This document shows positions 1-10,654 of a DNA stretch of 64,000 nt, piece by piece (position 1 is the first letter of the stretch; every line of letters begins with the position of its first letter). The position numbers and the translations under genes were made by a program. The notes below the pieces were generated by a model. It had not been told where the DNA came from, made no database searches, and saw only the letters and a list, made by a program, of their open reading frames with translations. Source of the DNA: an uncultured Candidatus Hydrogenedens sp. (GTDB lineage: Bacteria; Desulfobacterota_D; UBA1144); NCBI GenBank assembly GCA_902609885.1, contig CACLTT010000003.1:72809-136808 (forward strand), read 5' to 3'.

Positions 1-26
1 TCCATTTTTAATATAGTCATAAAAAT

Positions 27-935
27 TTAAATCTCAATGTATTTTTCAAAAATACCTTCTAAAATACCCTTATCAGAGACTAAAAACTGCAATTTATTAA
101 AATATTCCATTATTGTTGTTAATATTATTATCCCATATACAATAACTTCTTCTCTTCCTTTTTCTATTCCATTTAATAAAAGTCTTTGTTTTGCAGTCTT
201 ATTTGCTAGCATATTTAACATTCTATAAGTTTCTGTGGTAGATAAATTAGCTTGGTTGATAATCTTACTATCATAGTTTTTTAGATTTTTTGATATTGCG
301 GCCAAAGTAGTTGATGTACCTGAATTAAAAACTATTTGATATTTTACAATTTTGTTTAGAGATATATTTGATTCTTGAATTATTTTTTTAACAAAATCTT
401 TTATTTGTTTAATTTTTTCAAACGAAAAAATATTTATTTCATTAAACTTTTTATATAATCTTATAACACCTAAATCTAAAGAATAAAAATTTATTATTTT
501 TTGTTGAGACATAAAAATTATTTCTGTACTACCTCCTCCAATATCTACAATAATTTTATCAGATTCAGGATTTACAAATAAAGAATTTACTCCTAAAGAA
601 GTAAGCTCGGCTTCAATACCAGGACTTATTATATTTAATTTTTGGTGATATCTTTTTTTAAAATCTAAAAGTATTTCATTTTTATTTATAGAATCTCTAA
701 AAACACTAGTACCGACTGCATATATTTTTTTTACATAATTTTGATGAATAATATTAAAGATATTATCTAAGGCAACATAGTATTTATTGGGTAAATTTAA
801 TCTATTATTTTTATCTAAGAATTTTCCTAATCCAACAACATGTCTAAATTTCATTTCAGTGTCATTATTAGAATCTATGTCTCTAATTAGACATCTAAAT
901 GCATTTGTTCCTAAATCAATCGCAGCTGCTTTCAT
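27..935 (-). CDS. Ppx/GppA family phosphatase
   Basis: Predicted cytoplasmic exopolyphosphatase/guanosine pentaphosphate phosphatase of the ASKHA fold. The family removes terminal phosphate from polyphosphate or turns pppGpp into ppGpp. The protein (302 aa) is a bare Ppx/GppA catalytic module without the C-terminal HD-like domain of long Ppx enzymes. The first phosphate loop is DLGTNAFR near residue 7 and the second is DIGGGSTE near residue 131; GTSVFRDS lies between them. The start overlaps the end of the upstream carbonic anhydrase-like gene by 20 bases, so the two are probably cotranscribed. Sequence alone does not separate the polyphosphatase from the pppGpp phosphatase role. Confidence 0.88.
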   Translation of the reverse strand: MKAAAIDLGTNAFRCLIRDIDSNNDTEMKFRHVVGLGKFLDKNNRLNLPNKYYVALDNIFNIIHQNYVKKIYAVGTSVFRDSINKNEILLDFKKRYHQKLNIISPGIEAELTSLGVNSLFVNPESDKIIVDIGGGSTEIIFMSQQKIINFYSLDLGVIRLYKKFNEINIFSFEKIKQIKDFVKKIIQESNISLNKIVKYQIVFNSGTSTTLAAISKNLKNYDSKIINQANLSTTETYRMLNMLANKTAKQRLLLNGIEKGREEVIVYGIIILTTIMEYFNKLQFLVSDKGILEGIFEKYIEI

Positions 936-1479
936 TATATTTTTTGTGTAAATTTGAATTTACTATGTAATTCTTAGAGGATTCAATGATTAACTTATAA
1001 TCATCCTCATTTATAGGTCTTATTTTTTTACAAGGTGATCCCATATATAAAGATCCAGGCTCTAAATACATACCAGGAGGAACTAATGATCCCGCTGCAA
1101 TAATTGTGTTACATCGAACCTCAGCACCATCTAAAACTATTGCACCCATTCCTACTAAAATTCTACTGCGCATTGTACATGCATGAATTATACATCCATG
1201 ACCTATTGTGACATCATTTTCAATATGTGTAGGGTATTTGTTCGAATCAATATGAATAATTGTACCATCTTGTATATTAGTCCTATCACCAATTTTTATA
1301 TAATTATTATCTCCTCTGAGTATGCAGCCATACCAAACTGATGAATATTCTCCAATCTCAACATTTCCAATAATTGTGGAATTATGAGCTATGAATGCGG
1401 ATCCATGTATATTTGGCTTTAATGACAAATTATAATTTGGATCTCTAAACAGAGGGTTTTGGCCAATAACAGATGCCAT
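916..1479 (-). CDS. Gamma carbonic anhydrase-like hexapeptide-repeat protein
   Basis: Left-handed beta-helix protein of the gamma carbonic anhydrase/PaaY/YrdA group, 187 aa, a normal length. Hexapeptide repeats run from about residue 25 to 150. The three histidines expected to bind the metal are seen as H76 (in TIIHID) and the pair H94 and H99 (in GHGCIIHA), and the family stretch RGDNNYIKIG precedes them. Members are trimeric metal enzymes or carbonic anhydrase homologues, and many lack proven hydratase activity. The gene sits three bases after the L31 gene and overlaps the Ppx/GppA gene, suggesting one transcript. Confidence 0.87.
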   Translation of the reverse strand: MASVIGQNPLFRDPNYNLSLKPNIHGSAFIAHNSTIIGNVEIGEYSSVWYGCILRGDNNYIKIGDRTNIQDGTIIHIDSNKYPTHIENDVTIGHGCIIHACTMRSRILVGMGAIVLDGAEVRCNTIIAAGSLVPPGMYLEPGSLYMGSPCKKIRPINEDDYKLIIESSKNYIVNSNLHKKYNESSCD

Positions 1480-1481
1480 TT

Positions 1482-1727
1482 TTACTGCTTTAACTTATAT
1501 TTTTTATTAAACTTTTCAATTCTTCCAGTAGTTCCACCACTTCTCTCTTTACCAGAATAAAATGGGTGCGATGAACTTGATATCTCAACTTTAACAAGAG
1601 GATATTCAACACCCTCATATGTTATTTTTTCATCTGTTTCAACACAAGAATCAATTATAAAGTTTTGATCTGTAGTAATATCTTTAAAAAGAACTTTTCT
1701 TGCATTTGGATGGATATCTTTTTTCAT
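1482..1727 (-). CDS. rpmE2: 50S ribosomal protein L31 type B
   Basis: Ribosomal protein L31 of the zinc-independent type B. It begins MKKDIHP and contains SSSHPFYSGKE and GRIEKFNKKY, which are diagnostic for the family, and it has none of the CxxC pairs of zinc-binding type A L31. The reading frame is open up to an ATG at 1748, which would add seven residues (MMLTFQT). The start at 1727 is chosen because homologues begin at the MKxxIHP motif, although neither start has a strong Shine-Dalgarno sequence. The gene lies between dnaK and the carbonic anhydrase gene in one minus-strand run. Confidence 0.9.
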   Translation of the reverse strand: MKKDIHPNARKVLFKDITTDQNFIIDSCVETDEKITYEGVEYPLVKVEISSSSHPFYSGKERSGGTTGRIEKFNKKYKLKQ

Positions 1728-1763
1728 AGTCTGAAATGTTAACATCAAATATCTTATTTACAA

Positions 1764-3662
1764 CTATTTATCAGTAAATTCAGCGTCAATAACATCCTCG
1801 TTCTCATCTTTTTTTTCTTTATTATTGTCCCCATCTTTATCAGTTTCATTTTCTTGGGCTTTAGATGCCTCAGCATACATTTTTTCAGCTAATTTATGGG
1901 ACACTTTAGTTAATTCCTCTGAAGCAGATTTTATATCATCAATGCTATCAGATTTTACAACCTCTTTTGCTTTTTCTAAGGCAGAATCAATATCCTTTTT
2001 TTCATCATCGTTAATTTTATCATTATTTTCATTAACTGCTTTTTCAGTTGCATAAATAAGTTGATCAAGGGAGTTTCTTTCGTTAATCAAATCTTTTTTA
2101 GTTTTATCTTCATCAGCTTTAGATTCAGCATCCTTTACCATTTCATCAATTTCATCAGATGATAAGCCAGATGAAGCTTCAACTTTAATTTTTTGCTCTT
2201 TATTAGTTGCTTTATCAACTGCAGAGACATTCAATATACCATCTGAGTCAATATCAAATGTAACTTCAACCTGAGGAATACCCCTAGGCGCGGGAGATAT
2301 ACCATCTAATATAAATTTTGCTAATGTTCTATTATCAGCCGCTATTGATCTTTCGCCTTGGGTTACATGAATCTCAACACTAGGCTGATTATCCTGAGCT
2401 GTTGAGAAAACCTGACTCTGCTTTGTGGGTATAGTTGTATTCCTATTAATTATAGGTGTATTAACACCACCAAGAGTTTCTATGCCTAAAGATAGAGGTG
2501 CTACATCTAACAGGAGTACATCTTTAACATCTCCCGATAGAACAGCGCCTTGTATTGCCGCACCAAGAGCAACAACCTCATCAGGATTGATTCCTTTATG
2601 AGGTTCTTTACCAAAAAAATCTTTAACTACTTTTTGAACAAGTGGAATTCTAGTAGATCCTCCCACAAGAATAACCTCATTAATATCAGATGATTTTAAA
2701 CCTGCATCATCAAGAGCATTCTTACATGGAACAAGAGAAGATTTAATTTTTGAATCAATTATCTGCTCAAATTTTGATCTTGATACCTTTATCAATAAAT
2801 GCTTCGGACCATTCTGATCAGCAGTTATAAACGGCAGGTTAATCTCAGTTTCTAGAGAAGAAGAAAGTTCTATTTTAGCTTTTTCTGCGGCTTCTCTTAA
2901 TCTTTGTAGAGCCATTTTATCAGAACTTAAGTCTACTCCATTTTCTTTTTTAAATTCATCAATCAAATAATCTATAATTTGTCTATCAAAATCATCGCCA
3001 CCTAGGGAAGTATCACCATTTGTTGATTTTACTTCTATTACATTATCGCCAATTTCTAGAATCGAAACGTCAAAAGTTCCACCACCTAAGTCGTAAACTG
3101 CTACCAAACCATCTTTTTTCTTATCAAAACCATATGCCAAAGCTGCAGCTGTTGGTTCATTAATTATTCTTTCAACATTGAGGCCAGCAATTTTTCCAGC
3201 ATCTTTTGTAGCTTGTCTTTGACTATCATTAAAATATGCTGGCACTGTAATAACAGCATCCGAAACAGAGGATCCAAGAAATGATTCCGCTGCTTGTTTA
3301 AGTTTAGTCAAGACATTTGCAGAAATTTGAGAAGGAGAAAAATCTTTATCATCTACTTGTATCCAAGCATCTCCATTTTTATTTTTAACAATTTCATAAG
3401 GAAGAACTTTTCTATCCTCATCAGTTTCTTCGAATCTTCTACCTATTAATCTTTTTGCTGAATAAATTGTTTTTTCAGGATTTACAACAGCCTGTCTTTT
3501 GGCAGGTTCGCCGACTAATATTTCAGATTCCTTACCAAAACTAACCACTGATGGAGTAGTTCTGTTTCCCTCTTCGTTGATAATTACTTTTGGTTCACCA
3601 CTCTCAACAAAAGAAATACATGAATTAGTAGTTCCTAAATCAATACCAATAACTTTACCCAT
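1764..3662 (-). CDS. dnaK: Molecular chaperone DnaK (Hsp70)
   Basis: ATP-dependent Hsp70 chaperone of the cytoplasm, 632 aa, full length. The nucleotide-binding domain opens with [10 protein letters not shown], has the long Gram-negative type insertion ([19 protein letters not shown]), and carries [11 protein letters not shown] and LVGGSTRIP. The substrate domain includes the linker [13 protein letters not shown] and TIPTKQSQ. The C-terminal helical lid ends in an acidic tail with [11 protein letters not shown]. No grpE or dnaJ is adjacent, so the usual heat-shock operon is split. An AGGAG ribosome-binding site lies 8 bases before the ATG. The gene follows sucC by 72 bases, where sucD would be expected. 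Confidence 0.98.
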   Translation of the reverse strand: MGKVIGIDLGTTNSCISFVESGEPKVIINEEGNRTTPSVVSFGKESEILVGEPAKRQAVVNPEKTIYSAKRLIGRRFEETDEDRKVLPYEIVKNKNGDAWIQVDDKDFSPSQISANVLTKLKQAAESFLGSSVSDAVITVPAYFNDSQRQATKDAGKIAGLNVERIINEPTAAALAYGFDKKKDGLVAVYDLGGGTFDVSILEIGDNVIEVKSTNGDTSLGGDDFDRQIIDYLIDEFKKENGVDLSSDKMALQRLREAAEKAKIELSSSLETEINLPFITADQNGPKHLLIKVSRSKFEQIIDSKIKSSLVPCKNALDDAGLKSSDINEVILVGGSTRIPLVQKVVKDFFGKEPHKGINPDEVVALGAAIQGAVLSGDVKDVLLLDVAPLSLGIETLGGVNTPIINRNTTIPTKQSQVFSTAQDNQPSVEIHVTQGERSIAADNRTLAKFILDGISPAPRGIPQVEVTFDIDSDGILNVSAVDKATNKEQKIKVEASSGLSSDEIDEMVKDAESKADEDKTKKDLINERNSLDQLIYATEKAVNENNDKINDDEKKDIDSALEKAKEVVKSDSIDDIKSASEELTKVSHKLAEKMYAEASKAQENETDKDGDNNKEKKDENEDVIDAEFTDK

Positions 3663-3690
3663 ATAAACACTCCTATTTCTATCTATATTT

Positions 3691-3719
3691 GAAATTAAGC
3701 ATTAAATAAGAGTTGTCAA
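3691..3719 (-). promoter_or_regulatory. Candidate dnaK promoter
   Basis: The 72-base gap between sucC and dnaK contains, on the minus strand, a perfect TTGACA (3719-3714) followed 16 bases later by TAATTT (3697-3692), a weak -10 match. An AGGAG site follows before the dnaK ATG. This would let dnaK be expressed apart from the TCA genes upstream. No CIRCE inverted repeat and no clear sigma-32 box are visible. The call rests mostly on the -35 element. Confidence 0.33.
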
Positions 3720-3734
3720 GATACAAAACACAAA

Positions 3735-4892
3735 TTAAATCAAAGAAACTACTGTGGATGCAGCATCTTTCATAGTATCTGCTGTGGTTATATTTAAGTC
3801 AGATTCCTCTAAAATCTTTTTACCCAAATCAACATTGGTTCCTTCCAATCTTACGACTAAGGGTACTTGAATACCTACCTCTTTTGCAGCAATTATTATC
3901 CCATCAGCGATAGTATCACATTTCATTATCCCGCCAAAAATATTTACTAAGATTGCTTTAACATTCTGATCACTCAAAATCATTTTGAAAGCTTGGGTTA
4001 CTTGTTCAACTGAAGCGCCACCACCAACATCTAAGAAATTAGCAGGCTCTTCTCCATGAAATTTTATAATATCCATTGTAGCCATAGCTAGTCCTGCTCC
4101 ATTAACAAGACATCCAATATTACCATCTAATTTTACAAAACTAAATCCCCATTTTTTCGCTTCTAGTTCAAGAGGCTCTTCTTCTGTTGGATCATGTAAA
4201 TCGACAAATTCCTTATGTCTGAATTCAGCATTGTCATCAAAGTTGATTTTTGCATCTAGAGCTTTTATTTCTCCTTGATCTGTTGAAATCAAAGGATTTA
4301 TTTCAACTAGAGCGCAATCCATTTCAGTAAATAATTTGTATATACCTGAAAGGATGGGACCGAGTTGTTTTGTTTGATCTTTATTGAATCCTAAAAAATA
4401 AGCAATTTTCCTAATATGAAAAGGCTGAATTCCACTTACAGGATCTATTGGTTGAGTAAGAAGCTTGTCTGGTGTTTCTTCTGCTACTTTTTCTATATCC
4501 ATACCACCTTCAGGGCTAGCTATAATTACATTTTTTTCATTAGACCTATCAGTCACAATTGATAAATAATATTCTTTCTCAATTATTGATGAGTTTTCTA
4601 CATATACTTTATTTACCACCTTACCTTCTGGACCAGTTTGATGAGTAACTAAGGTCATTCCTAACATTTCTTGAACAGTTGATCCTACTTCTTCAGGGGT
4701 TTTTACCAATTTTACGCCACCCGCTTTTCCTCTGCCACCTGCATGAATTTGTGCTTTAACAACATACTCATTTGAGTTTAATGATTTAGCATACTCCTCC
4801 GCATCTTGTCCACTTTCAAAAACTTTCCCCTCAGAAGTATTAATATTAAATTTTCTAAATAAATCTTTTGCTTGATATTCATGAATATTCAT
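3735..4892 (-). CDS. sucC: Succinyl-CoA synthetase beta subunit
   Basis: Beta subunit of the ADP- or GDP-forming succinyl-CoA ligase (TCA cycle), 385 aa, full length. The N-terminal ATP-grasp domain starts MNIHEYQAKDLF and has the nucleotide-binding stretch KAQIHAGGRGKAGGVK. The C-terminal flavodoxin-like domain has NIFGGIMKCDTIADGI. It follows sdhB in the TCA cluster. Its partner alpha subunit gene sucD, normally immediately downstream, is not here: only 72 bases separate this stop from dnaK. The alpha subunit must be encoded elsewhere or be replaced by another enzyme. Confidence 0.97.
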   Translation of the reverse strand: MNIHEYQAKDLFRKFNINTSEGKVFESGQDAEEYAKSLNSNEYVVKAQIHAGGRGKAGGVKLVKTPEEVGSTVQEMLGMTLVTHQTGPEGKVVNKVYVENSSIIEKEYYLSIVTDRSNEKNVIIASPEGGMDIEKVAEETPDKLLTQPIDPVSGIQPFHIRKIAYFLGFNKDQTKQLGPILSGIYKLFTEMDCALVEINPLISTDQGEIKALDAKINFDDNAEFRHKEFVDLHDPTEEEPLELEAKKWGFSFVKLDGNIGCLVNGAGLAMATMDIIKFHGEEPANFLDVGGGASVEQVTQAFKMILSDQNVKAILVNIFGGIMKCDTIADGIIIAAKEVGIQVPLVVRLEGTNVDLGKKILEESDLNITTADTMKDAASTVVSLI

Positions 4893-4938
4893 TGAGACCC
4901 CCAGGTAATAAAAAGATAATAGATTTTAACAGAATATT

Positions 4939-5691
4939 TTACTTAACAATAGATTTAATTAAGCTTCTTCTCATATTGGCAATATTTTTAATTGAAATCC
5001 CTTTTGGGCAAACAGCTTCGCATTCTGCATGATTAGAGCATGCACCAAAACCTTCTTCATCCATCTTATCCACCATAGACTTAACTCTTGCTTTTTGCTC
5101 AATCTGTCCCTGAGGAAGTTGAAGTAAATGCGAAATTTTTGCACTAGTAAATAGTGCTGCAGAGGCATTTGGACATGAGGCAACACAGGCTCCACAACCA
5201 ATACAAGCAGCAGAATCAAATGCTTCTTCGGCATCCTCTTTTCCAATTAAAATACTATTAGCATCTGGGCCATTACCAGTGTTTATAGAAACATAACCTC
5301 CAGCTTGGATAATTTTATCAAAAGACCCTCTGTCAACTACCAAATCTTTAACAATTTTGAAAGGAGTAGCTCTAAACGGTTCAATTACAAGAGTGTCTCC
5401 ATCATTAAAATGTCGCATATGGAGTTGACATACGGTTGTTCGAGATTGTGGGCCATGAGCAATACCATTGATTACAAAACCACATGTTCCGCAAATTCCC
5501 TCACGACAATCACTATCAAATGAAATTGGTACGATACCACTTTTAGTAAGATTCTCATTTAAAATATCCAGCATTTCCAAAAAAGAAATATCCACTGGTA
5601 CATCTTCCATTGAGTAATAATGAAAGTCTCCAGATGAATCTGCACTTTCTTGGCGCCATACTTGGAGCTTTAAATTAATTGTATTTGCCAC
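4939..5691 (-). CDS. sdhB: Succinate dehydrogenase iron-sulfur subunit
   Basis: Iron-sulfur subunit of complex II, 250 aa, passing electrons from the flavoprotein to quinone at the inner membrane. The [2Fe-2S] ligands are in CREGICGTCG and a later Cys in RTTVCQLH. The [4Fe-4S] motif is CIGCGACVASCP and the [3Fe-4S]/[4Fe-4S] motif is CSNHAECEAVCP. The start is GTG, whose first base overlaps the last base region of the sdhA TAG stop, so translation is coupled. The sequence is of the non-mitochondrial type B (Bacteroidetes, delta) rather than the E. coli type, matching the single cytochrome subunit encoded upstream. Confidence 0.97.
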   Translation of the reverse strand: MANTINLKLQVWRQESADSSGDFHYYSMEDVPVDISFLEMLDILNENLTKSGIVPISFDSDCREGICGTCGFVINGIAHGPQSRTTVCQLHMRHFNDGDTLVIEPFRATPFKIVKDLVVDRGSFDKIIQAGGYVSINTGNGPDANSILIGKEDAEEAFDSAACIGCGACVASCPNASAALFTSAKISHLLQLPQGQIEQKARVKSMVDKMDEEGFGACSNHAECEAVCPKGISIKNIANMRRSLIKSIVK

Positions 5692-7652
5692 TATTTATAA
5701 TTCCTCTGTGTCATTTCAACAAATTCATAGTTTAAATCTTCTTTGTGAAGTATTGATGATGAATCAGGAATATATTCCCATGCAGACACATAAGCATATT
5801 TTTCATCATTTCTCAAAGGTTCACCTTCACTTGTCTGATACTCTTCTCTAAAATGAGCTCCACAAGACTCCTCTCTATCATAAGCATCTAAGGCCATCAA
5901 CTCACCTAACTCGATAAAATCTGCAAGCCTGGAAGCATTTTCTAGCGATTTATTCAAATTATCATCATTACCTATTAAATTTAAATCACTCCAAAACTTA
6001 TCTTTAATTTGTGGTATTTTTTCTAATGCTTGAGCAAGTGAATCTTTAGTTCTTGCCATACCTACAAAATCCCACATAACTGCACCTAGCTCTCTATGAA
6101 GCTCAAGCACAGTAGAAGATCCTTTAATTTTTAACAATGATTCATTTCGTTTTTTGACTTCATCAATTGATTCTTTAAATTCATCAGCAGTATCTGATAC
6201 AGCATCCAAAGAATTATTTGCAAGATAATTTCCCAAAGTATAAGGAATTACAAAATATCCATCGGCTAGCCCTTGCATTAAAGCGCTTGCACCCAATCTA
6301 TTTGCACCATGATCAGAAAAATTAGCCTCTCCTAATACAAATAGCCCAGGAATATTGCTCATACAATCGTAATCAACCCAAAGACCGCCCATAACATAGT
6401 GAATTGCAGGATAAATCCTCATAGGCTTTTTATAGGGACTTTCGCCTGTAATTGTTTCATACATATCAAATAGATTTCCATATTTATCAGAAATGTTTTT
6501 CTCTCCTAATCGATCCATAGCACTACCAAAATCTAAATATACGGCTCTGCCAGTAGCACCAAGGCCTTTTCCTTCATCACACACTCTTTTAATGGCCCTG
6601 GACCCAACATCTCTTGGAACCAAATTTCCATAAGCTGGATACATTCTTTCAAGAAAATAATCTCTATCATTTTCTGGAATATCCTCAGAGGCGCGTTTAT
6701 CATCTGCAGACTTAGGAACCCAAACTCTACCATCATTCCTGAGACTCTCTGACATTAAAGTCAGCTTTGATTGGTACTCACCAGAAGCTGGTATACATGT
6801 TGGATGTATTTGAGCAAAACAGGGATTAGCCATCAAAGCTCCCTTTTTATGGCATCTCCATGCAGCAGTTGCATTAGAATTTTTACCGTTAGTAGAAAGA
6901 AAAAAAACATTCCCATATCCACCAGAACATAAAACTACTGCTTCTGCTGTATGTTTTTCAATATCACCAGTTTTTAAATCTCTTACAACTATACCTCTTG
7001 CCTTGCCGTCAATAACAATTAAATCTAACATTTCTTTATTTGTGAATAATTCTATTTGTTTTTTTGAAACCTGACGCATCATAGAACTGTAAGCTCCAAG
7101 CAAAAGTTGCTGTCCAGTTTGACCTCTAGCATAAAAAGTTCGCGATACTTGAGCTCCCCCAAATGACCTATTTGTTAAAAGACCCCCATAATCTCTTGCA
7201 AATGGAACACCTTGAGCAACGCACTGATCAATTATATTAGTACTAACCTCAGCCAATCGGTATACGTTAGCCTCTCTTGCCCTATAGTCCCCGCCTTTTA
7301 TGGTATCAATAAAGAGCCTTTGAACACTATCACCATCATTTTGATAATTTTTTGCGGCATTTATTCCACCCTGTGCTGCTATACTGTGCGCTCTTCTTGG
7401 TGTATCTTGGACACAAAAAGTTTTGACATTATATCCTAACTCAGCAAGTGTTGCAGAAGCAGAACCTCCAGCTAAACCAGAACCAACTACTATGATATTA
7501 TATTTTCTTTTGTTCGCTGGGTTAACGAGCTTCATTTCAGATTTATATTTTGACCATTTATCATGTAATTCTCCGCCAGGTGATTTACCATCAAGCTTTT
7601 TCACATGAGTTACAATCTCTTTCTCTGGTAATGCTGCTTTTATAATACTCAT
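5691..7652 (-). CDS. sdhA: Succinate dehydrogenase flavoprotein subunit
   Basis: Catalytic flavoprotein of complex II, 653 aa, oxidising succinate to fumarate. The FAD-binding Rossmann motif is [19 protein letters not shown] near residue 56. The histidine expected to hold FAD covalently is in [13 protein letters not shown]. Substrate-site motifs include QIHPTCIP and [15 protein letters not shown]. The about 45-residue N-terminal extension before the Rossmann fold and the overall length are typical of type B enzymes paired with one cytochrome b. It lies between sdhC (13 bases upstream) and sdhB (overlapping stop and start). Confidence 0.97.
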   Translation of the reverse strand: MSIIKAALPEKEIVTHVKKLDGKSPGGELHDKWSKYKSEMKLVNPANKRKYNIIVVGSGLAGGSASATLAELGYNVKTFCVQDTPRRAHSIAAQGGINAAKNYQNDGDSVQRLFIDTIKGGDYRAREANVYRLAEVSTNIIDQCVAQGVPFARDYGGLLTNRSFGGAQVSRTFYARGQTGQQLLLGAYSSMMRQVSKKQIELFTNKEMLDLIVIDGKARGIVVRDLKTGDIEKHTAEAVVLCSGGYGNVFFLSTNGKNSNATAAWRCHKKGALMANPCFAQIHPTCIPASGEYQSKLTLMSESLRNDGRVWVPKSADDKRASEDIPENDRDYFLERMYPAYGNLVPRDVGSRAIKRVCDEGKGLGATGRAVYLDFGSAMDRLGEKNISDKYGNLFDMYETITGESPYKKPMRIYPAIHYVMGGLWVDYDCMSNIPGLFVLGEANFSDHGANRLGASALMQGLADGYFVIPYTLGNYLANNSLDAVSDTADEFKESIDEVKKRNESLLKIKGSSTVLELHRELGAVMWDFVGMARTKDSLAQALEKIPQIKDKFWSDLNLIGNDDNLNKSLENASRLADFIELGELMALDAYDREESCGAHFREEYQTSEGEPLRNDEKYAYVSAWEYIPDSSSILHKEDLNYEFVEMTQRNYK

Positions 7653-7665
7653 AATAATATTAAAC

Positions 7666-8355
7666 CTAATTAATCCAAAAAATGTATAAAGGAATTATAA
7701 GAAAACCTAAACTTATAATTAATCCCAAAAGGTAACTTATACTATAAGTGACCCTAGTAAATGTTTTACCATAAATTCCAAGTGACTGAAATGAGCTCCA
7801 GAAACCATGACCCAAGTGCAAAGACAATAAAGATAGTGCAACAGTGTAACCCAATACTACCCAAACATTTGAAAATTCTTCTGTAATTAATCTGTATAGG
7901 TCGCGAACAGGTTCTCCACCATTAACTGATAAATATATAGTTTCATAATAAGGACCGAATCTAAACTGCAAAACATGCCATATTAAGAATGCCATTACTA
8001 CAACTCCAGTAATTACCATTGAAGTAGATGCATAAGTTTTCTTGCTTTTTCCACCAGCAAAATTTGAAACGGCATACCTTGATTTTCTAGATTTATAATT
8101 TATGAGATTTGTATAAAGTGAAGTTGTAATATGAAGACCAAAAAAACCTAAAAGTCCTAATTCAGCTATCGTAAACAATATTCCAAAAGACTCTAAGAAA
8201 TGGGCATATGCATTAAAATCTCTTCCAGGTGGAGATCCAGTAAAAATAGTTATGTTTCCAAGCAAATGAACAATTAAGAAAAGAAAAAGAGAAATACCTG
8301 TAACAGCGATTATAATTTTTTTTAATACTGAAGATATTGTTATAAAATTTGCCAT
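7666..8355 (-). CDS. sdhC: Succinate dehydrogenase cytochrome b subunit (five-helix type)
   Basis: Membrane anchor and quinone/heme-binding subunit of complex II, 229 aa. Five hydrophobic helices can be seen, beginning near residues 10, 55, 110, 160 and 205, with histidines inside or near them ([36 protein letters not shown]) suitable as axial ligands of two hemes. This is the single-subunit cytochrome b of type B succinate dehydrogenases; there is no sdhD. Together with sdhA and sdhB downstream it encodes a complete three-gene complex. Confidence 0.93.
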   Translation of the reverse strand: MANFITISSVLKKIIIAVTGISLFLFLIVHLLGNITIFTGSPPGRDFNAYAHFLESFGILFTIAELGLLGFFGLHITTSLYTNLINYKSRKSRYAVSNFAGGKSKKTYASTSMVITGVVVMAFLIWHVLQFRFGPYYETIYLSVNGGEPVRDLYRLITEEFSNVWVVLGYTVALSLLSLHLGHGFWSSFQSLGIYGKTFTRVTYSISYLLGLIISLGFLIIPLYIFWIN

Positions 8356-8370
8356 CTAAGTTATCTAAAA

Positions 8371-9315
8371 TTATAAAATTCCAAAACTGTCAATCAGATC
8401 GCAAAGCTCCTTAACATGAGAAGCAGACTCTAAAAGCTCCTTATGCTCATCTTCGGATAACTTAATTTCCACGATTTGCTCAACACCCTTACTAGAAAGT
8501 ATAACGGGTAACCCAACAAATTGTTCATTAATTTTATATTGTCCAGATGAAAAAACACAGCATGGCAACAACTTCCTTTCATCAAAAATAATAGAATATG
8601 CCATTTCAACAGCAGAGACACCAGGAGCATAAAAAGCACTCCCTGTTTTTAATAATTTAACAATTTCCGCTCCACCATCCCGTGTCCTTTGAATTATATC
8701 GCTTAATCTACTATCCTCGATCAATTGAGAAATTGGTACTCCAGATACTGTTGTATAATTTTTTAGTGGTACCATATCGTCACCATGACCACCTAAGACT
8801 AAAGTTTCTATTTTTGATACAGAGGTATTTAATTCCATGGATAAAAAAGCCTTAAATCTTGCGGAATCTAATATTCCAGCCATACCCACAACCCTTTCTT
8901 TTGGAAAACCACTTACCTTATGAGCAACATATGTCATGGCATCCAAGGGATTGGTAACAACAATTATTTTTGAATTAGGCGAAAATTTAACAACCTGCTC
9001 TGTAACATCTTTTATTATTTTGGTATTGGTTGAAACTAGGTCATCTCTGCTCATGCCAGGCTTTCTAGCTAAACCTGAGGTGATAATAACAACATCAGAA
9101 TCTTTTGTATCATCATAGGAGTTTGTCCCAATGACTTGTGATGAAACCCCAGTAACTGATAGCATTTGAGTCATATCTAGAGCCTTACCTTGAGGAAGAC
9201 CTTCGACAATATCGAGCAAGACTACATCACAAAAATCAAGCTCAAGAGCTCTATAGGCAGCAGAAGCACCTACATTACCAGCTCCAATAATAGAAATTTT
9301 AGGATTAGAACTCAA
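8371..9315 (-). CDS. mdh: Malate dehydrogenase (LDH-like)
   Basis: NAD-dependent malate dehydrogenase of the lactate-dehydrogenase-like group, 314 aa, interconverting malate and oxaloacetate. Visible are the glycine motif GAGNVGASAAY, the acidic residue after the second strand (LLDIVEGLPQG) that selects NAD over NADP, VVTNPLDAMTYV, and the catalytic histidine in GGHGDDMVPL. Arg in RKPGMSRDDLV fits the malate-specific substrate loop. The start is TTG, preceded by AAGGCGG at six bases. It lies between icd and sdhC in the TCA cluster. Confidence 0.96.
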   Translation of the reverse strand: MSSNPKISIIGAGNVGASAAYRALELDFCDVVLLDIVEGLPQGKALDMTQMLSVTGVSSQVIGTNSYDDTKDSDVVIITSGLARKPGMSRDDLVSTNTKIIKDVTEQVVKFSPNSKIIVVTNPLDAMTYVAHKVSGFPKERVVGMAGILDSARFKAFLSMELNTSVSKIETLVLGGHGDDMVPLKNYTTVSGVPISQLIEDSRLSDIIQRTRDGGAEIVKLLKTGSAFYAPGVSAVEMAYSIIFDERKLLPCCVFSSGQYKINEQFVGLPVILSSKGVEQIVEIKLSEDEHKELLESASHVKELCDLIDSFGIL

Positions 9316-9345
9316 CTAAACCGCCTTAAAAAAAAATAATATGGA

Positions 9346-10593
9346 TTAAACATTATCCATATTTTTAATAATTGCATCTCCAAACTCAGAACATTTTAAA
9401 AGATTTGCACCTTCAATCTGTCTGTGAAGATCATATGTAACATCTTTATCTAGAACTGTTTTCTCAAGAGCTTTAACAATTAACTCTGCAACATTTCTCC
9501 ACCCCATATGTTCAAACATCATTACACCTGAGAGAATCACTGATCCGGGGTTAACTTTATCTTGTCCTGCATACTTAGGAGCCGTCCCATGGGTTGCTTC
9601 AAATAATGCAATCTCATCACCAATATTTGCACCAGGTGCAAGACCTAATCCACCAATCTGAGCAGCACAAGCATCAGACATATAGTCACCATTTAAATTT
9701 GGTAGAGCAAGAACATCATACTCGTCTGTTCTAGTTAAAATTTGCTGTAGCATGTTATCAGCAATTCTGTCATTAATAACAATTTTTCCTTCTGGAGCTT
9801 TACCATCATACTTGTCCCAAAGCTCGTCTTCAGAAATAGTTTGTTCTGGAAATTCGTCTTTTGCCAGCTCATAGCCCCAATCTTTAAAAGCCCCTTCTGT
9901 AAATTTCATAATATTTCCTTTATGAACCAAGGTTACACTTTTTCTATTGTTATCAATAGCATACTGAACAGCTTTTTTAACAAGTCTTTTTGTTCCAAAA
10001 GCACTAATAGGCTTAATCCCTATACCTGATAAATCTCTCACGTTAGCTTTTAATTTTTTTTGTAGAAATTCTATTACTTCATTTGCTTCATCAGTTCCAC
10101 TTTCATACTCAACACCCGAATATACATCTTCTGTATTTTCTCTAAATAAAACCACATCCATTTTCTCGGGACTTTTTACAGGGGAAGGAGTTCCATTTAT
10201 CCATCTTACCGGCCTTACACAAGCATATAAATCCATAATCTGCCTTAATGCAACATTCAAGCTCCTTATTCCACCACCAACAGGTGTTGTTAGAGGTCCT
10301 TTAATAGATATTAAAAATTCGCTAATTACATCTGTTGTTTCTTGCGGTAACCATTCTTTTGTAATTTCAACTGCCTTCTCTCCAGCGTAGACTTCCGCCC
10401 ATGATATTTTTTTTGATCCATTAAATGCCTTCTCTACGGCTGCATCAAAAACTCTTACAGATGCTGCCCATAAGTCAGGGCCAATCCCATCTCCTTCAAT
10501 GAAAGTTACAATTGGGTTATCAGGAATATTATAAGTTCCATCGCTATTTACTGTTATTTTTGTCCCATCACTGGGAATTTTAATGTGTGACAT
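9346..10593 (-). CDS. icd: Isocitrate dehydrogenase (NADP)
   Basis: Homodimeric isocitrate dehydrogenase, 415 aa, converting isocitrate to 2-oxoglutarate and CO2. The substrate loop [10 protein letters not shown] contains the serine that is phosphorylated by AceK in E. coli, and the coenzyme loop [19 protein letters not shown] carries the Lys-Tyr pair associated with NADP preference. REN(T)EDVYSGVEY supplies catalytic residues. No aceK is present in the window, so regulation by phosphorylation is not shown. It follows acnA and precedes mdh. Confidence 0.97.
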   Translation of the reverse strand: MSHIKIPSDGTKITVNSDGTYNIPDNPIVTFIEGDGIGPDLWAASVRVFDAAVEKAFNGSKKISWAEVYAGEKAVEITKEWLPQETTDVISEFLISIKGPLTTPVGGGIRSLNVALRQIMDLYACVRPVRWINGTPSPVKSPEKMDVVLFRENTEDVYSGVEYESGTDEANEVIEFLQKKLKANVRDLSGIGIKPISAFGTKRLVKKAVQYAIDNNRKSVTLVHKGNIMKFTEGAFKDWGYELAKDEFPEQTISEDELWDKYDGKAPEGKIVINDRIADNMLQQILTRTDEYDVLALPNLNGDYMSDACAAQIGGLGLAPGANIGDEIALFEATHGTAPKYAGQDKVNPGSVILSGVMMFEHMGWRNVAELIVKALEKTVLDKDVTYDLHRQIEGANLLKCSEFGDAIIKNMDNV

Positions 10594-10654
10594 TATTAAA
10601 TCTCCTTGAAAATATTCATTAATATATTAATAAATAAAAAAGAAAAAACAATGC

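Noticed and set aside
4971-5246. Alternative frame of 91 codons within sdhB
   Set aside because: Out-of-frame reading through the Fe-S motif region of sdhB; the correct frame has all cluster cysteines.
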